Of a DNA stretch of 64,000 nt, positions 44,110-54,479 are shown in pieces; position 1 is the first letter of the stretch, and each line of letters begins with the position of its first letter. The position numbers were made by a program, and so were the translations under genes. This stretch comes from Leptospira terpstrae serovar Hualin str. LT 11-33 = ATCC 700639. Lineage in GTDB: Bacteria > Spirochaetota > Leptospiria > Leptospirales > Leptospiraceae. The DNA lies in assembly GCF_000332495.1 (NCBI RefSeq), contig NZ_AOGW02000002.1, positions 62,001 to 126,000 on the forward strand, given 5' to 3'. Below the pieces are notes generated by a model, which made no database searches, was not told where the DNA came from, and was given only the letters and a program-made list of their open reading frames with translations.

Positions 44110-45156
44110 TTATTGTTCTGCACAATAAAAAGGTAAGTTACTTGTGCATGGAAAACTATTAAATCCGATTGCAGTAGTTCCCGTACCTGCTGTATCACCT
44201 GCGTTCCCATTTCCTGAACTCAAACCCCAAGAGTCACAATGATTGACATTACTTGTCCAATCAGCGCTAAGTCCAGTCCAAGCAGTTGAGGATGTAGGTC
44301 GAATTCCAATGATGGGGAAGGTAAATAGGGATGAAGCATTTGTTGTGCCAATTACAGTAGGCGTGTCATTTCGTAAGTAAGAGGAAAATGGTTTTAAGAC
44401 CCAATCAATTTGCCCATCTCCTAGATTTGCTGTAGCCGATGCAACTCGAGCATCTGATCCAGCATCAGCTAATATCGCTTTACATATTTTACCAATAGGA
44501 CATTTTACATCTGCCTGACAAATCCCATCTGCACCGAAAATCCCTCCGAGTATTCCCGTATAACTACCAGTAGTTGTAAAAATAATCTTATCATTGTCTA
44601 AAACTACCATTGAAATGATTTGGTCTTGTAAACGCATAGAGGAATCATTCGAAATAGGAACCAAACGAATCAAAAGATTACGTGTCCCATTAATGATTGT
44701 ATCGTTTACAGCTGTTACGGTGATGGACTTTAATACACTCCAGTCAGAACTTGTCCAAACCAAAGAGGTGGGAAAAACTGTCGCATAACTTGGATTACTA
44801 ACTATGACTTGAACCGATACAGGATCTTTAGGTGCCATTCCTAAATATAATCCGAATGAAAGAGATGATCCTTGGGCGGCATTGCCACCAAACTCTGAAA
44901 TAGTGCCATTGTTTGCGCTCAGATTAAGCCCAGGATTGTTTACAATGAGAGTACCTGGATAACAGGGGTGTTTTTTCTCACCTAAAAAACCGAGCAAAAC
45001 AGAAGTTTCAGCGTAGGCACTTGATTCTGAATCACAAACATTATTGGGAATATTTTTTTCACAAGAAAGAAGGGATAAACTAAATAAAAATATGAATGAA
45101 AAAGAAAAAATGAAATGAGGTTTTTCTAATTTTTGAAATTTCAAAAGAACTACCAT
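44110..45156 (-). CDS. DUF1554 lipoprotein 1
   Basis: A 348-residue putative lipoprotein with lipobox LLSC. Residues ~45-65 hold a conserved Cys-containing region (NVCDSES...KHPC) also found in the next gene. A Calx-beta-like beta-sandwich block (~90-185) follows, with V-x-V-S-N-P-S-Y-A and V-N-D-T-I-I-N-G-T-R motifs, and then the C-terminal DUF1554 domain (~195-348) with ADGICQADVKCP and CKAILADAG plus NLGDGQIDWVL. DUF1554 is common in Leptospira surface lipoproteins. The start at ATG 45156 has GGA upstream and gives a normal signal peptide; a TTG nine codons earlier is less likely. Confidence 0.85.
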   Translation of the reverse strand: MVVLLKFQKLEKPHFIFSFSFIFLFSLSLLSCEKNIPNNVCDSESSAYAETSVLLGFLGEKKHPCYPGTLIVNNPGLNLSANNGTISEFGGNAAQGSSLSFGLYLGMAPKDPVSVQVIVSNPSYATVFPTSLVWTSSDWSVLKSITVTAVNDTIINGTRNLLIRLVPISNDSSMRLQDQIISMVVLDNDKIIFTTTGSYTGILGGIFGADGICQADVKCPIGKICKAILADAGSDARVASATANLGDGQIDWVLKPFSSYLRNDTPTVIGTTNASSLFTFPIIGIRPTSSTAWTGLSADWTSNVNHCDSWGLSSGNGNAGDTAGTGTTAIGFNSFPCTSNLPFYCAEQ

Positions 45157-45220
45157 GTAAAGTCCAAAAATATAATTGACCAATTCTCGTTAAGCAATAT
45201 TCGAAAAAGTTAAGCAAAAT

Positions 45221-46222
45221 CTAGTTTTCAGTGCATAATAAATAATAGGGAACATTGCAGGAAAAATTCCCTCCGAAAAAAGTAATATCTGTATTTAGAG
45301 TTCGGAAGGAATTGCCAGTATAAAAATTTGTATTGTCAGACCAATTTTGACAATGATTGGGCCCGTACACCCATCCGCTAGCGCTACCAATCCAGGAACC
45401 AGTCACATTAGAATCGATCACATTAGAAAATGGAATTTGCAATAAAGCCGTAGAATTTGTATTGGAAATGAGTGTGACTCCATCGGTCCTATAATAATGA
45501 GTATTTGGATTTAAAACCCAATCGACTTGTCCATCGCCTAAATTTGCAGTTACAGATGCAATTCGAGAAGTTCCATTGATAATCACCGCTTTACAAAGAG
45601 AGCCCAGAGGACAATTCGGATTCGTAGCACAAATTACATCAGCACCCGATACTCCTCCAAATGCACCTCCTTGATAAGAGTTTGATGAGAAAAACATTTT
45701 CTTCTCATTATCCAAAATTTGCATTTGAATTTCGGCAGGATTTAAGTCCAACTTTGTATCCGCTGAGGTAGGAATCAAAATCACGCGAAATTCACGAGTT
45801 CCGTTGAGCAAGGAATCATTAACTCCTGTTATTTGAATATCTTGTGATACAGACCAATTATTTGCGTTAAAACTTAGCGTAGTTGGGCTAACCTGCGCAT
45901 AAGTAGGATTTGAAACTACCAATTGAATCTCAACTTGGGATTCAGGTTTCTCCTTAAGGCTAACCGAAAATGGTGTCGTACTTCCAAGAAGTAAACTCCC
46001 TCCTCCCTCAGAAACTACTCCCTTTTTAGAACTCAAAGCAACCACCGTTGGAAAAAACTCTATCATTCCTGTTGTACAATTATTTTTTCCTTCTCCTAAG
46101 AGATTAAAAAGAATTACCGAATTCATATAAGATTCAGATTTGATATCACAGGCATTGTTAAACGATTTATCGCTACAATAAAGAACCAATACTAAAAACG
46201 GAATGAAAGAATAACGAATCAT
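45221..46222 (-). CDS. DUF1554 lipoprotein 2 (tandem paralogue)
   Basis: A 333-residue putative lipoprotein (VLYC lipobox) with the same order of parts as the neighbouring gene: ACDIKSES Cys block, a Calx-beta-like sandwich with VVSNPTYAQVSP and GVNDSLLNGTREF, and DUF1554 with GADVICATNPNCPLGSLCKA (20 residues) and NLGDGQVDWVLNP. The two genes are clearly paralogues from a tandem duplication but have diverged. The start at ATG 46222 is chosen over a TTG two codons upstream. The 175 bases upstream hold no gene that I can support. Confidence 0.85.
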   Translation of the reverse strand: MIRYSFIPFLVLVLYCSDKSFNNACDIKSESYMNSVILFNLLGEGKNNCTTGMIEFFPTVVALSSKKGVVSEGGGSLLLGSTTPFSVSLKEKPESQVEIQLVVSNPTYAQVSPTTLSFNANNWSVSQDIQITGVNDSLLNGTREFRVILIPTSADTKLDLNPAEIQMQILDNEKKMFFSSNSYQGGAFGGVSGADVICATNPNCPLGSLCKAVIINGTSRIASVTANLGDGQVDWVLNPNTHYYRTDGVTLISNTNSTALLQIPFSNVIDSNVTGSWIGSASGWVYGPNHCQNWSDNTNFYTGNSFRTLNTDITFFGGNFSCNVPYYLLCTEN

Positions 46223-46403
46223 AAACAAATGAGAGCTCTAAGTATCTAGAGCCAAACTTGATAGATTTTTTATCCTCGCAATCATTAATCATTTATTTAT
46301 AATTTATTAATGAGACCTATCGTATTCCCTTAAACTAACGAACATAAGATTAGAAAAATGTCGGCAAATTCATTACGTTTCGATCTGAGCCTAGAGAATA
46401 CTT

Positions 46404-46946
46404 CTACCTGTTATTTAAATTATCCAAAAATAGATTCATCAATTTTTGAATGGATTGTTTGGTCTGTGCATCACTAATTTTGCCATCCATTGTAACTTTA
46501 CCTTTCACACCAGAAATCAAAAGGTTTGTTTCATCAGATAATTTGGCACCAATTGTTTTCAAAACCAATAGTAATGATTCATGGGCTTTTTCTCCAACGG
46601 ATGCAGCGGTGATTAACGTTACGGGTTTGTCAGTAAATACTACTGAAGAAACAGCCCATTCCAATGCATTTTTCAATACTCCGGGAATACTAAAAACATA
46701 TTCAGGGGAACATATAAGAATCCCATCTGCATTATTTATTTCGTTTAAAAAATCTTTTATTATTTTTGGCGTTTCTTCATCGGAAATTCCAGAAATAAAA
46801 AAAGGAAACTTAACAATCTCATCATAAATCTTAAATTCACATTCTTCGGAAAAAGAATCTTGTAAATGGTTCAAAATTTTTTTGTTATACGATGTAGGGC
46901 TAATTCCGCCTGAAATTGCGAGAACTTTTGGTTTTGGATTTTTCAT
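46404..46946 (-). CDS. NADPH-dependent FMN reductase-like flavoprotein
   Basis: A 180-residue flavodoxin-like protein of the NADPH-dependent FMN reductase family (PF03358-like). It has VLAISGGISPTSYNKKIL as the FMN-phosphate loop and ADGILICSPEYVFSIPGVLKNALEW (quoted in part) with the typical SPEYxxxxPGxLKNALEW motif. It is soluble. It starts 3 bases after the stop of the large exported protein gene, so it is likely co-transcribed with it, a surprising pairing. Possible reactions include reduction of quinones, azo compounds or metal ions. Confidence 0.88.
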   Translation of the reverse strand: MKNPKPKVLAISGGISPTSYNKKILNHLQDSFSEECEFKIYDEIVKFPFFISGISDEETPKIIKDFLNEINNADGILICSPEYVFSIPGVLKNALEWAVSSVVFTDKPVTLITAASVGEKAHESLLLVLKTIGAKLSDETNLLISGVKGKVTMDGKISDAQTKQSIQKLMNLFLDNLNNR

Positions 46947-46949
46947 GTT

Positions 46950-49364
46950 CTATATAGACATCCCCATAATTTTTTTGGTTCCATCTGTTTCTTTTGTGTA
47001 AGAAAATAATTTCAATATAGAAAATTTTTCATACCCGTTGTCTTCTGTTTGGTATTCCCATAACCAACCCCAAAGACTTCCTCTTTTGACATATCCTCTC
47101 TCAATTTCAGTCTTTTCTTGATATAATGCACCTAACAGTATATATGTAGAATATTGGTTGTCTGATTTAGTTTTATTATGATAGTAACCAAGGCCAGCAA
47201 TCATTAGTTCCGTGTTTTCTTCTTCAGAATCAAAAAGATAATAAAGAAAAGGACCGTATAATCTAGATTTTTCTTTCTCAGCATCAGCAGTTCTTACTAT
47301 CGGAAAAAAATTATAAATTGTTTTATATGGCCTATCGTCATAACCTAACCACAATAAAGTCATACGGTTGATTCGAGATGGTTCTCTTTTGAAACTCCAA
47401 AGAAGATCACCCAAACTTCTAAACCTATATTCTGATTCGGTATTTTCCGATTCGACTAGATATAGAAAATTGTAGTAATGGCCTGTCTTTTCCCATTTTA
47501 AATAATTAAAAAGGGTAAAGGTTGAAAATCCGTCACTATGCCAATAATTAAAAGACAATGGAATCAAAGAGAAACTATTACTTGTTTTATAGAATGGGAA
47601 AATCAAAAGATGAGATAATTTTTTTTCCTTTGAATAAGATTCTAATTTTGTTTTTGAATATTTAGTGTAATCTGCCTCTTTATACCACTCCCAATCAACA
47701 AACCATAGGAAATTAGTTCTAGTTCTATCGGGCATCATGTTTCGATAGAAAAAAGGAGTAATCCAAAAAGTTTTTTCCCATACAGACTGAGAAGACATTT
47801 GATCATCATAAGAAATCCAAATTGGCCAAAATAGAAACTCAGTACTAACTGAGGAAACCCCAGTCCTTTTTTTAAAAGCAGAAAATAAAGTAAACGTATG
47901 GCTATCCGAATATTCTGCTTTTTTAAATTTTCGATGAACATAAAATGGAAGAACACGGTGACCAGAGTCAACATCTGATTCATAGACATTCACTAAAGGC
48001 CAAAGGTATGAACGTTCTTTTCTATTATTTTCATTGAGATCTTCGGTCAAATATACATTTAAAAGATAAGAGCGAAATTCAGAATTTTTATCTTTTTGTT
48101 TTCCATACAATGGAAACAATATTTTATATTCTAAATCATCCGATTGATAACTAAACCAAATCGGAAAAAACGGTGGTAACAAAACAACATTATCTTCAGA
48201 AGCCTCATCCCAAGTAAACCAGGCAAGGGGTAATAACCGAATATGTCTTTTTGAATCGGCCCGTTCATAAGAGAAAATTCCAAACAGGAAATTATAACCA
48301 ATGAAACTATTGCTATTTTCACGATTAAATTCTCGTTTTTTTACTAACTTAGGATTATCTATTTCGATTGATTTTAGTTTTTTAGGATCTACAATTCCAT
48401 TTAAAACTTTAGTTCGTTGTGAATAACCAACTAAATTGTATAAAATACCAAAATCAAAGTCTACATAGATATTTCCATCGTTAGTCGCCAAGTTTACATT
48501 AGCAGAGTTTGTTTTGGTATACCACAACAAATTAATATGATAATCTTCTTCCGAATCTGAATAGTTAAGATACAATGGAAAAATAAGATCGAATTCCTTT
48601 CCGGGAGATCGGTAGTACGCTAAAAAAGGAAAAGCGACGAACAATCTTTCCTCTTTGGCTTTATCATTCGAGTTATAAATTGGTCCAAGCCAATATTCAT
48701 TATTATTAGAATGTTGATTTTGATAATACAATAGTAATGGAAGGAATAAATAATTTTCCTTAGAATAATAAACCAGTGGAAAAAACGAAAACTCATGAAA
48801 ACCTTTTCTTTCATTGACCTCCAAGTGCATTAATGTCAAAAGACGTGTATAATAATTTTTATTTTCGCCACTTGTGTTTCGATTGTGATAGTATAACAGC
48901 GGAATTACGGGAAATCCAATTTTACTATTGGTATCGTTTGAGTTAGAAAAGAAAAAAGGAATGGTTGTAAGATAAGAACTATTTGTATCCTTACCCCAGA
49001 AAATGAATGGGTAAAAGGATTGGTCGACGGAATCTTTTTCTTTTGTCAAATTTACATTAACGATTCGTTTGTATTGGCGATTATCCGACTTACTTTGGAT
49101 ATCATAATAAAAAGGAAATACAGATTTGGTTTTTGCTTTTGGATAGTCATAATAGCGATAAAAACCCAAAGCTTTCACCGAATAATGATCTGTCCAATTT
49201 TCTATGTCATAAAAAATGTTACTGGCTGTAAACTTAGCGCTTCGCTCACTTCCATAAACTTTTACTTCTTTTTCCGATTCTAGATCCGGCCAAGTTTTTG
49301 CAATGATTCCATATGGTATCAATGAGATAGTGAAAACTAGAATGTTTTTATAAATAAATTTCAT
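46950..49364 (-). CDS. Large exported repetitive protein, probable outer-membrane or periplasmic beta protein
   Basis: An 804-residue protein with a signal peptide (~1-22). The mature part is extremely rich in Tyr, Phe, Trp, Leu and Pro and shows recurring blocks of ~35-45 residues. Each block holds an aromatic strand with an F/L-P-L/F-x-Y/F or F-W-P-I-W-I/F-S-Y core followed by a polar loop (e.g. IFPLYLNYSDSEEDY, FFPIWFSYQSDDLEY, LFWPIWISYDDQ). This looks like a long series of beta hairpins, perhaps a barrel or beta-solenoid. I do not recognise the family. It sits directly upstream of an FMN reductase gene. Confidence 0.72.
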   Translation of the reverse strand: MKFIYKNILVFTISLIPYGIIAKTWPDLESEKEVKVYGSERSAKFTASNIFYDIENWTDHYSVKALGFYRYYDYPKAKTKSVFPFYYDIQSKSDNRQYKRIVNVNLTKEKDSVDQSFYPFIFWGKDTNSSYLTTIPFFFSNSNDTNSKIGFPVIPLLYYHNRNTSGENKNYYTRLLTLMHLEVNERKGFHEFSFFPLVYYSKENYLFLPLLLYYQNQHSNNNEYWLGPIYNSNDKAKEERLFVAFPFLAYYRSPGKEFDLIFPLYLNYSDSEEDYHINLLWYTKTNSANVNLATNDGNIYVDFDFGILYNLVGYSQRTKVLNGIVDPKKLKSIEIDNPKLVKKREFNRENSNSFIGYNFLFGIFSYERADSKRHIRLLPLAWFTWDEASEDNVVLLPPFFPIWFSYQSDDLEYKILFPLYGKQKDKNSEFRSYLLNVYLTEDLNENNRKERSYLWPLVNVYESDVDSGHRVLPFYVHRKFKKAEYSDSHTFTLFSAFKKRTGVSSVSTEFLFWPIWISYDDQMSSQSVWEKTFWITPFFYRNMMPDRTRTNFLWFVDWEWYKEADYTKYSKTKLESYSKEKKLSHLLIFPFYKTSNSFSLIPLSFNYWHSDGFSTFTLFNYLKWEKTGHYYNFLYLVESENTESEYRFRSLGDLLWSFKREPSRINRMTLLWLGYDDRPYKTIYNFFPIVRTADAEKEKSRLYGPFLYYLFDSEEENTELMIAGLGYYHNKTKSDNQYSTYILLGALYQEKTEIERGYVKRGSLWGWLWEYQTEDNGYEKFSILKLFSYTKETDGTKKIMGMSI

Positions 49365-49575
49365 TTCCGAGGATTTACCCTTTGCTAAGGAATTAAAATA
49401 GTCATAGTAATTTAATGCAAGAAATTACTTTCGTATTTTGGTTGATTCATTCATAGGAAGAATCATCAGTTGTTTTGTTTTTTTTGGTCGATGTTCAATA
49501 ACAGCCGCTGATTTAGGAAGTGGCAGAGAAATATTGAAATAGAAATAAATTTACAAAATACAACTAACACCAAAA

Positions 49576-52080
49576 CTAATATTTATAAGTTTCCACGACT
49601 GTTTGTAAATGTTCCCCAGTGACCTCAATGTCTTTTGCTGTTTCCAGTAGGACTAATGAATTATCAGCGATAACTTGTGTTCCCGTTGCTATTGTTTCGA
49701 TAGATTTGGAAATTTCTTCGACTGCGATTTTTTCCTGTGATGCAGCATTTAAAATATGAAGCGAGTTTTCGTTGATTTTATGAACTGATTCTACAATACG
49801 ATTGGTATCTTCAGTTTGTTTGTCCTGAGCAGAACTCACAAGTTTTGCAGTCTCTTGGATTTTTGAAATATTACTCAATAACTCGCGAAAACTTTCTTCT
49901 GTGTTCATCATTAGACCAACACTGGTCTTAATTGCATTTTTAGTGTCCGTTGTTAACGATTGAATGTTTCGAGTGTTGTGAGCGGTTTGTTCCGCAAGTT
50001 TTCCTATCTCCTGGGCTACCACAGCAAATCCACGTCCAAGATCACCTGCCCTTGCAGCTTCTATGGCAGCGTTAAGCGCAAGTAAGTTGGTCCTATCTGA
50101 TATTTCATTGATAATATCAACAACTTCATCAATCAATTCAGCCTTTTGATTTACTAAGTGTATGGAATCGGCAGTATTTTTTGTAGTTAACATTCCATCA
50201 TTTGCTTGTTTGTAAAATTCTTCTGTAAGATTTGTCATCCCTAACATTGCATTGGCAACTTCTGCCATTGCAATTTTGAAGTCTGAAGTAACTTTTTCAA
50301 TTTCTTTTAAATGATCTGCTTGTGTAGAAATACTTAGAAAAACATTATCAACGGAAGCAGCCAACTCTTCTGTTGCTGCGGATGTTTGTTCTGTAGAGGC
50401 AGCTTGGTCTTGTGTAGTTGCAGAATAGTTACGGACTAAATTGGCAGCTTCTTTTGATTTATCAGATAATTCTCCAGAAACTTGTCTTAAAATAAATACG
50501 ATTTCAGTAATATTTAAGATAAAAACTCCCATCCATTTTAAAAGTCCCCCGATTTCATCATGAATTCCGTAATCTAAATTTTCTTTTAATTCGCCTGAAC
50601 CACGGACGATCTGACTAATGATGTTTGTACTATTTCTGATGACTGACATGATACTTTGGATGATTAAGTATTGAAGTACAATAAAAAAGATTAAGATGGC
50701 AAGAGTAACTACTGTGATTGTTATGGCATAATATTTTGCAAAATTTGCTCTTTTTAAAAACTTCTCCGAAAGTTGTTTAGAAATAATTTCGTTAACGTTA
50801 AATATTTGATCGATCAAATTTGTTGTAGCATTGTAATACTCAAGCGGTTGTACTGTTGGTATTTTTTCTTTGATGATTCTATTTTGAATGAGTTCATGTA
50901 AGGATGGAAAATCTGCCTCCGCAAGTTTGTAAGTATCTACAATGATTTTACTATCGGGATTAAACTTTGTAATGAATGCAATACTTACAGAAATAGATTC
51001 AAAATGTCCTAAAGTTGCCCCCATAATTTCTTGAATCAAAAGTTTTTCTGAATCTTCTGCTTTAGCTCCTTTTCCTAAATACCCCAATCCTGTTGCCCGA
51101 AGTTGACCAAGTTTTTCAGCTAAATACGGTAATTTAGAAAGCGAAACATCAATCATAAAGTAAGTATCTTTATCGGGATCTAAAAACAATCCAGAAGATT
51201 CCCCTACTTCATTATTCACATTCAACATTTTTTTAATTAAATTCACATGGGCGATATAACTTTCTTTAGGTGTTAAGGTTGAATTTATTTCTTTAAGGTT
51301 TTTCCAATCTTTATACGTTTCTTTCGATAATTCAAAGACATGAAAATGTTTTCCTTCTTCCTCATTTAACTCTAAGAATTTTTGAAAAGAAGATTCCAGT
51401 TCTTCTTCTATTTTTAAGGAAGGTTCTTTTGCCGTCAGATCTGCGCTTAAAACTCGAGCCATTAGGCCCCTATGTTTTGCAGTTAGTCGCATAAGCTTTG
51501 CAAGACTTAAATTGTATTCTGCTCCTTTGAGACGATTGAATGCATCCTCGTATTCTACTTTTTTGATCAAAATTAGATTGATACCCAAAACCATCATCAT
51601 GATAGCCATGAGACCAAATACAAACAAGAGTTTGGTTTTAATTTTAAATTTAAATAGTATTTTTTTAGGATTTAAAGTAAAACCCGATTCTTGTATCTTT
51701 GGATTCAGATAGAACCGCTCGCCTGTTTTGATTTGAGTTTCTGAAGATGCACGCCCTACATACATGTGGCCTACAATTTTTCCCTCGGTATCGTAATAAG
51801 GAGTTATGGTCGTATTAGCCCAAAAATAATTGCCAGACTTAGTTTGGTTTTTCAACATCCCATTCCAAGGTTCATTCGAATGTAGGGTTTTAAAGATATT
51901 GGCATAAATCAATTCAGATGTTTCGGGATGTTGGAGTTTTTTAAAGGATTGGCCGAGTAACTCTGTTCGTCCGAATTCACTCAATTTAACCAAATCATCG
52001 TTAACAAAGACAATATTACCCTTCAAATCTGTTTTGATAGATAGTGTTGTGTTTTGTGGGATTTTAACCTGGATAGTCAT
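49576..52080 (-). CDS. Methyl-accepting chemotaxis protein with N-terminal PAS and periplasmic 4-helix domain
   Basis: An 834-residue chemoreceptor. A cytoplasmic PAS domain (~10-125) has the Aer-like [13 protein letters not shown] motif. TM1 (~146-167) and TM2 (~447-470) flank a large all-helical periplasmic sensor (~170-445). A HAMP-like segment and the MCP signalling domain follow (hairpin tip [21 protein letters not shown], one residue over a 20-residue quote, so given as E-x-S-D-R-T-N to A-A-R-A-G). Having both PAS and periplasmic input is unusual. It is monocistronic. The 211 bases downstream (49365..49575) hold no gene. Confidence 0.92.
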   Translation of the reverse strand: MTIQVKIPQNTTLSIKTDLKGNIVFVNDDLVKLSEFGRTELLGQSFKKLQHPETSELIYANIFKTLHSNEPWNGMLKNQTKSGNYFWANTTITPYYDTEGKIVGHMYVGRASSETQIKTGERFYLNPKIQESGFTLNPKKILFKFKIKTKLLFVFGLMAIMMMVLGINLILIKKVEYEDAFNRLKGAEYNLSLAKLMRLTAKHRGLMARVLSADLTAKEPSLKIEEELESSFQKFLELNEEEGKHFHVFELSKETYKDWKNLKEINSTLTPKESYIAHVNLIKKMLNVNNEVGESSGLFLDPDKDTYFMIDVSLSKLPYLAEKLGQLRATGLGYLGKGAKAEDSEKLLIQEIMGATLGHFESISVSIAFITKFNPDSKIIVDTYKLAEADFPSLHELIQNRIIKEKIPTVQPLEYYNATTNLIDQIFNVNEIISKQLSEKFLKRANFAKYYAITITVVTLAILIFFIVLQYLIIQSIMSVIRNSTNIISQIVRGSGELKENLDYGIHDEIGGLLKWMGVFILNITEIVFILRQVSGELSDKSKEAANLVRNYSATTQDQAASTEQTSAATEELAASVDNVFLSISTQADHLKEIEKVTSDFKIAMAEVANAMLGMTNLTEEFYKQANDGMLTTKNTADSIHLVNQKAELIDEVVDIINEISDRTNLLALNAAIEAARAGDLGRGFAVVAQEIGKLAEQTAHNTRNIQSLTTDTKNAIKTSVGLMMNTEESFRELLSNISKIQETAKLVSSAQDKQTEDTNRIVESVHKINENSLHILNAASQEKIAVEEISKSIETIATGTQVIADNSLVLLETAKDIEVTGEHLQTVVETYKY

Positions 52081-52831
52081 GCCAATACTCCAAAATAAAG
52101 AAAAGATAAAATAGAGAAGGAAACAAAGTCTTAAGATTTTGAAAAACGTGGAAAAGCAATCAATGATTGATTCATTTATTTCGAACGTTGGAAATTCTTT
52201 TTTAGAGCCATTGGGAAAAAAATACCTCCCCCATCATAGTCTAGCTAGAACCAATTTTAGCCCCTAAAATCATGATTTTCCTTGGGACAAAAATTTTCGC
52301 CGTACATTCGAAAATTCAGTTAATGTATCTTGATTTGATAACAATCACTTACCATCCTCTCTCTTTCACATCATAATGGATCTAAACAAGAGAAGTAGAT
52401 TCTTTTAGGAAAAATCAAAAACCATTTATAACTTTTTAAACTCAGTTTTATAAAAATTCAATTTTATAAAAATCAAAACTCTATGATTAAAAACCAATAC
52501 ACTTTCAAACGATATTTCCCCATGAAAAACCATTGGCATAAACACAAAATATAACCTAATGGTTGTTAAATAAATTACCAATGCCTTCATTTTCTAGAAC
52601 TATTCTTGTTATAATTATAATTTTTTTTCACCTCACGTTTGTTATTAAATTAATTCTAATATTTGAATTTAGCAACTTTCAAAAAAACGAGTCGCAATAG
52701 TTTCAATTATACTATTATCGTGTACATTCTGGCATAAAATACACCACTACCAACAAAGTTCAGTGGTCCATTTTAAACAAATAGGCAATAAGCACTTTTT
52801 GATTCAGAAGATGTGAGCGGAGGGTTTCCGA
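52081..52831. other. 750-bp very AT-rich intergenic region
   Basis: It lies between the chemoreceptor (minus) and the FAD dehydrogenase (plus) and should hold both promoters. It contains a direct repeat TTTTATAAAAATTCAA / TTTTATAAAAATCAAA (52446..52477) and a stem-loop ACCACT-N13-AGTGGT (52743..52767). A 39-codon frame at 52581..52700 encodes one hydrophobic helix but has no ribosome-binding site. I see no convincing gene or RNA. Confidence 0.5.
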
Positions 52832-54445
52832 GTGGCAATAAAGAAATACGATGTCATTATCATTGGAGCAGGTATCGCTGGTTTGGTGGCTGCATACGAA
52901 TGCATTAACAAAGGCAAATCTGTTTTGATCCTTGAAAGGAATACAAAGGAACATCTTGGCGGACTCGCCAAATTGTCATTTGGTGGAATGGCATTGGTTG
53001 GTACTCCACTCCAAAGGCGACTGGGAATTAAAGACAATTCTGCAATTGCCTTGGATGATTGGCATTCTTTCGCCGATTTTGGAACGTCAGATGTTTATCC
53101 AAAACAGTGGGCAGAACAATATGTCCATGAAAGTGCAGAACAAGTTTACCATTGGTTACTTGGTCTCGATTTGAAATTTTTTCCTGTCGTCAACTGGGTA
53201 GAACGAGGACAATACAAAAGAGGAAACTCGGTTCCCCGTTATCATGTACTTTGGGGAACTGGCCATCGTTTGGTGGAACGATTTGAAGAACTATTAAAAA
53301 ATCATCCCAACCGCGACCGTTTAAGTTATCTCTTTGAACATAAGGTTACAGAGTTAGTCGAAGAAAATGGGAAGATTGTAGGATGCACCGCCAAACAGAA
53401 AAATACGAGTGAAAAAGATTTGTCTTTTTTTGCCGACCACGTAGTGGTAGCGACTGGTGGGATTACTGGATGCCTAGATAAAGTCAGGGAGAACTGGTAT
53501 AAACCTTGGGGAAAGCCACCTACGGAGATATTAAACGGTTCACATCCGTATGCTGATGGCTTACTTCATGAGGCTGTGAGTCGGAAGGGTGGAAACCTCA
53601 CTCATCTGGATAAAATGTGGAATTATGCGGCAGGGATTCCTCATCCCAAACCAGAATTTGAAGCCCATGGCCTCAGTTTGATTCCTTGTAAATCTGCCTT
53701 GTGGCTTGACCACTCGGGGCGAAGGATTGGACCGGAACCGATGGTGACTGGGTTTGATACCAATGAACTTTGCCACCGCATTTCGCAATTAAACAAACCT
53801 TACACCTGGCAATTGTTAAACTGGAGGATTGCTGCTAAAGAACTGGCAGTATCAGGTTCGGAACACAATCCCATGATCCGAGACCGAAAATTATTTTCCT
53901 TTCTGCAAGAAGTATTACTCGGCAACCACCGCTTAGTGCGACAGTTAGAGAAAGAGAGCGATCATTTTATTGTGGCCCGGGATTTACATGAGCTTGTAAA
54001 TCAAATGAATCGTTTAAATGGAGACAACTCAGTTGATTACGAAGTATTAAAACAAGAAGTCACCCAGTTTGATGATGTGATCCGGCGCGGACAAGGACTT
54101 TGGAACGACGACCAGTTACGAAGGATCCAACATGCTAGGTCTTGGCGTTCCGATCGAGTACGAACCTGTAAACCAAGACCCATTCTCGATCCCAGTGCAG
54201 GACCACTCATTGCCATCAAACTACGATTGATTACACGTAAAAGTTTGGGCGGAATCCAAACAGATTTACAAAGTCGCGTATTGAATCAGTTAGGTGCTCC
54301 GATCGCCGGTTTATATGCGATTGGAGAAGCAGCGGGATTCGGTGGTGGTGGTGCTAGTGGTTTTAAGTCTCTGGAAGGAACATTTTTATCTGGCTGTATT
54401 TTAACCGCAAGAGCCGCAGCAAAGTCGATCAACGCTAGTGTATAA
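52832..54445 (+). CDS. FAD-binding dehydrogenase (fumarate reductase/KstD-like family)
   Basis: A 537-residue flavoprotein. The Rossmann FAD motif GAGIAGLVAAYEC lies at residues ~11-23, then LGGLAKLSFGGMA. A second FAD segment, VVATGGITG, is central, and AIGEAAGFGGGGASGFKSLEGTFLSGCILTA (quoted in part) is the typical C-terminal FAD-binding end. It resembles large FAD-dependent dehydrogenases related to 3-ketosteroid dehydrogenase; the substrate is unknown. Translation starts at GTG with GGAGGG seven bases upstream. It heads an operon with a TPP enzyme 34 bases downstream. Confidence 0.85.
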   Translation: MAIKKYDVIIIGAGIAGLVAAYECINKGKSVLILERNTKEHLGGLAKLSFGGMALVGTPLQRRLGIKDNSAIALDDWHSFADFGTSDVYPKQWAEQYVHESAEQVYHWLLGLDLKFFPVVNWVERGQYKRGNSVPRYHVLWGTGHRLVERFEELLKNHPNRDRLSYLFEHKVTELVEENGKIVGCTAKQKNTSEKDLSFFADHVVVATGGITGCLDKVRENWYKPWGKPPTEILNGSHPYADGLLHEAVSRKGGNLTHLDKMWNYAAGIPHPKPEFEAHGLSLIPCKSALWLDHSGRRIGPEPMVTGFDTNELCHRISQLNKPYTWQLLNWRIAAKELAVSGSEHNPMIRDRKLFSFLQEVLLGNHRLVRQLEKESDHFIVARDLHELVNQMNRLNGDNSVDYEVLKQEVTQFDDVIRRGQGLWNDDQLRRIQHARSWRSDRVRTCKPRPILDPSAGPLIAIKLRLITRKSLGGIQTDLQSRVLNQLGAPIAGLYAIGEAAGFGGGGASGFKSLEGTFLSGCILTARAAAKSINASV

Positions 54446-54479
54446 CGAAAGTAATAAGGATTCACTAAGGAAATAAAAC

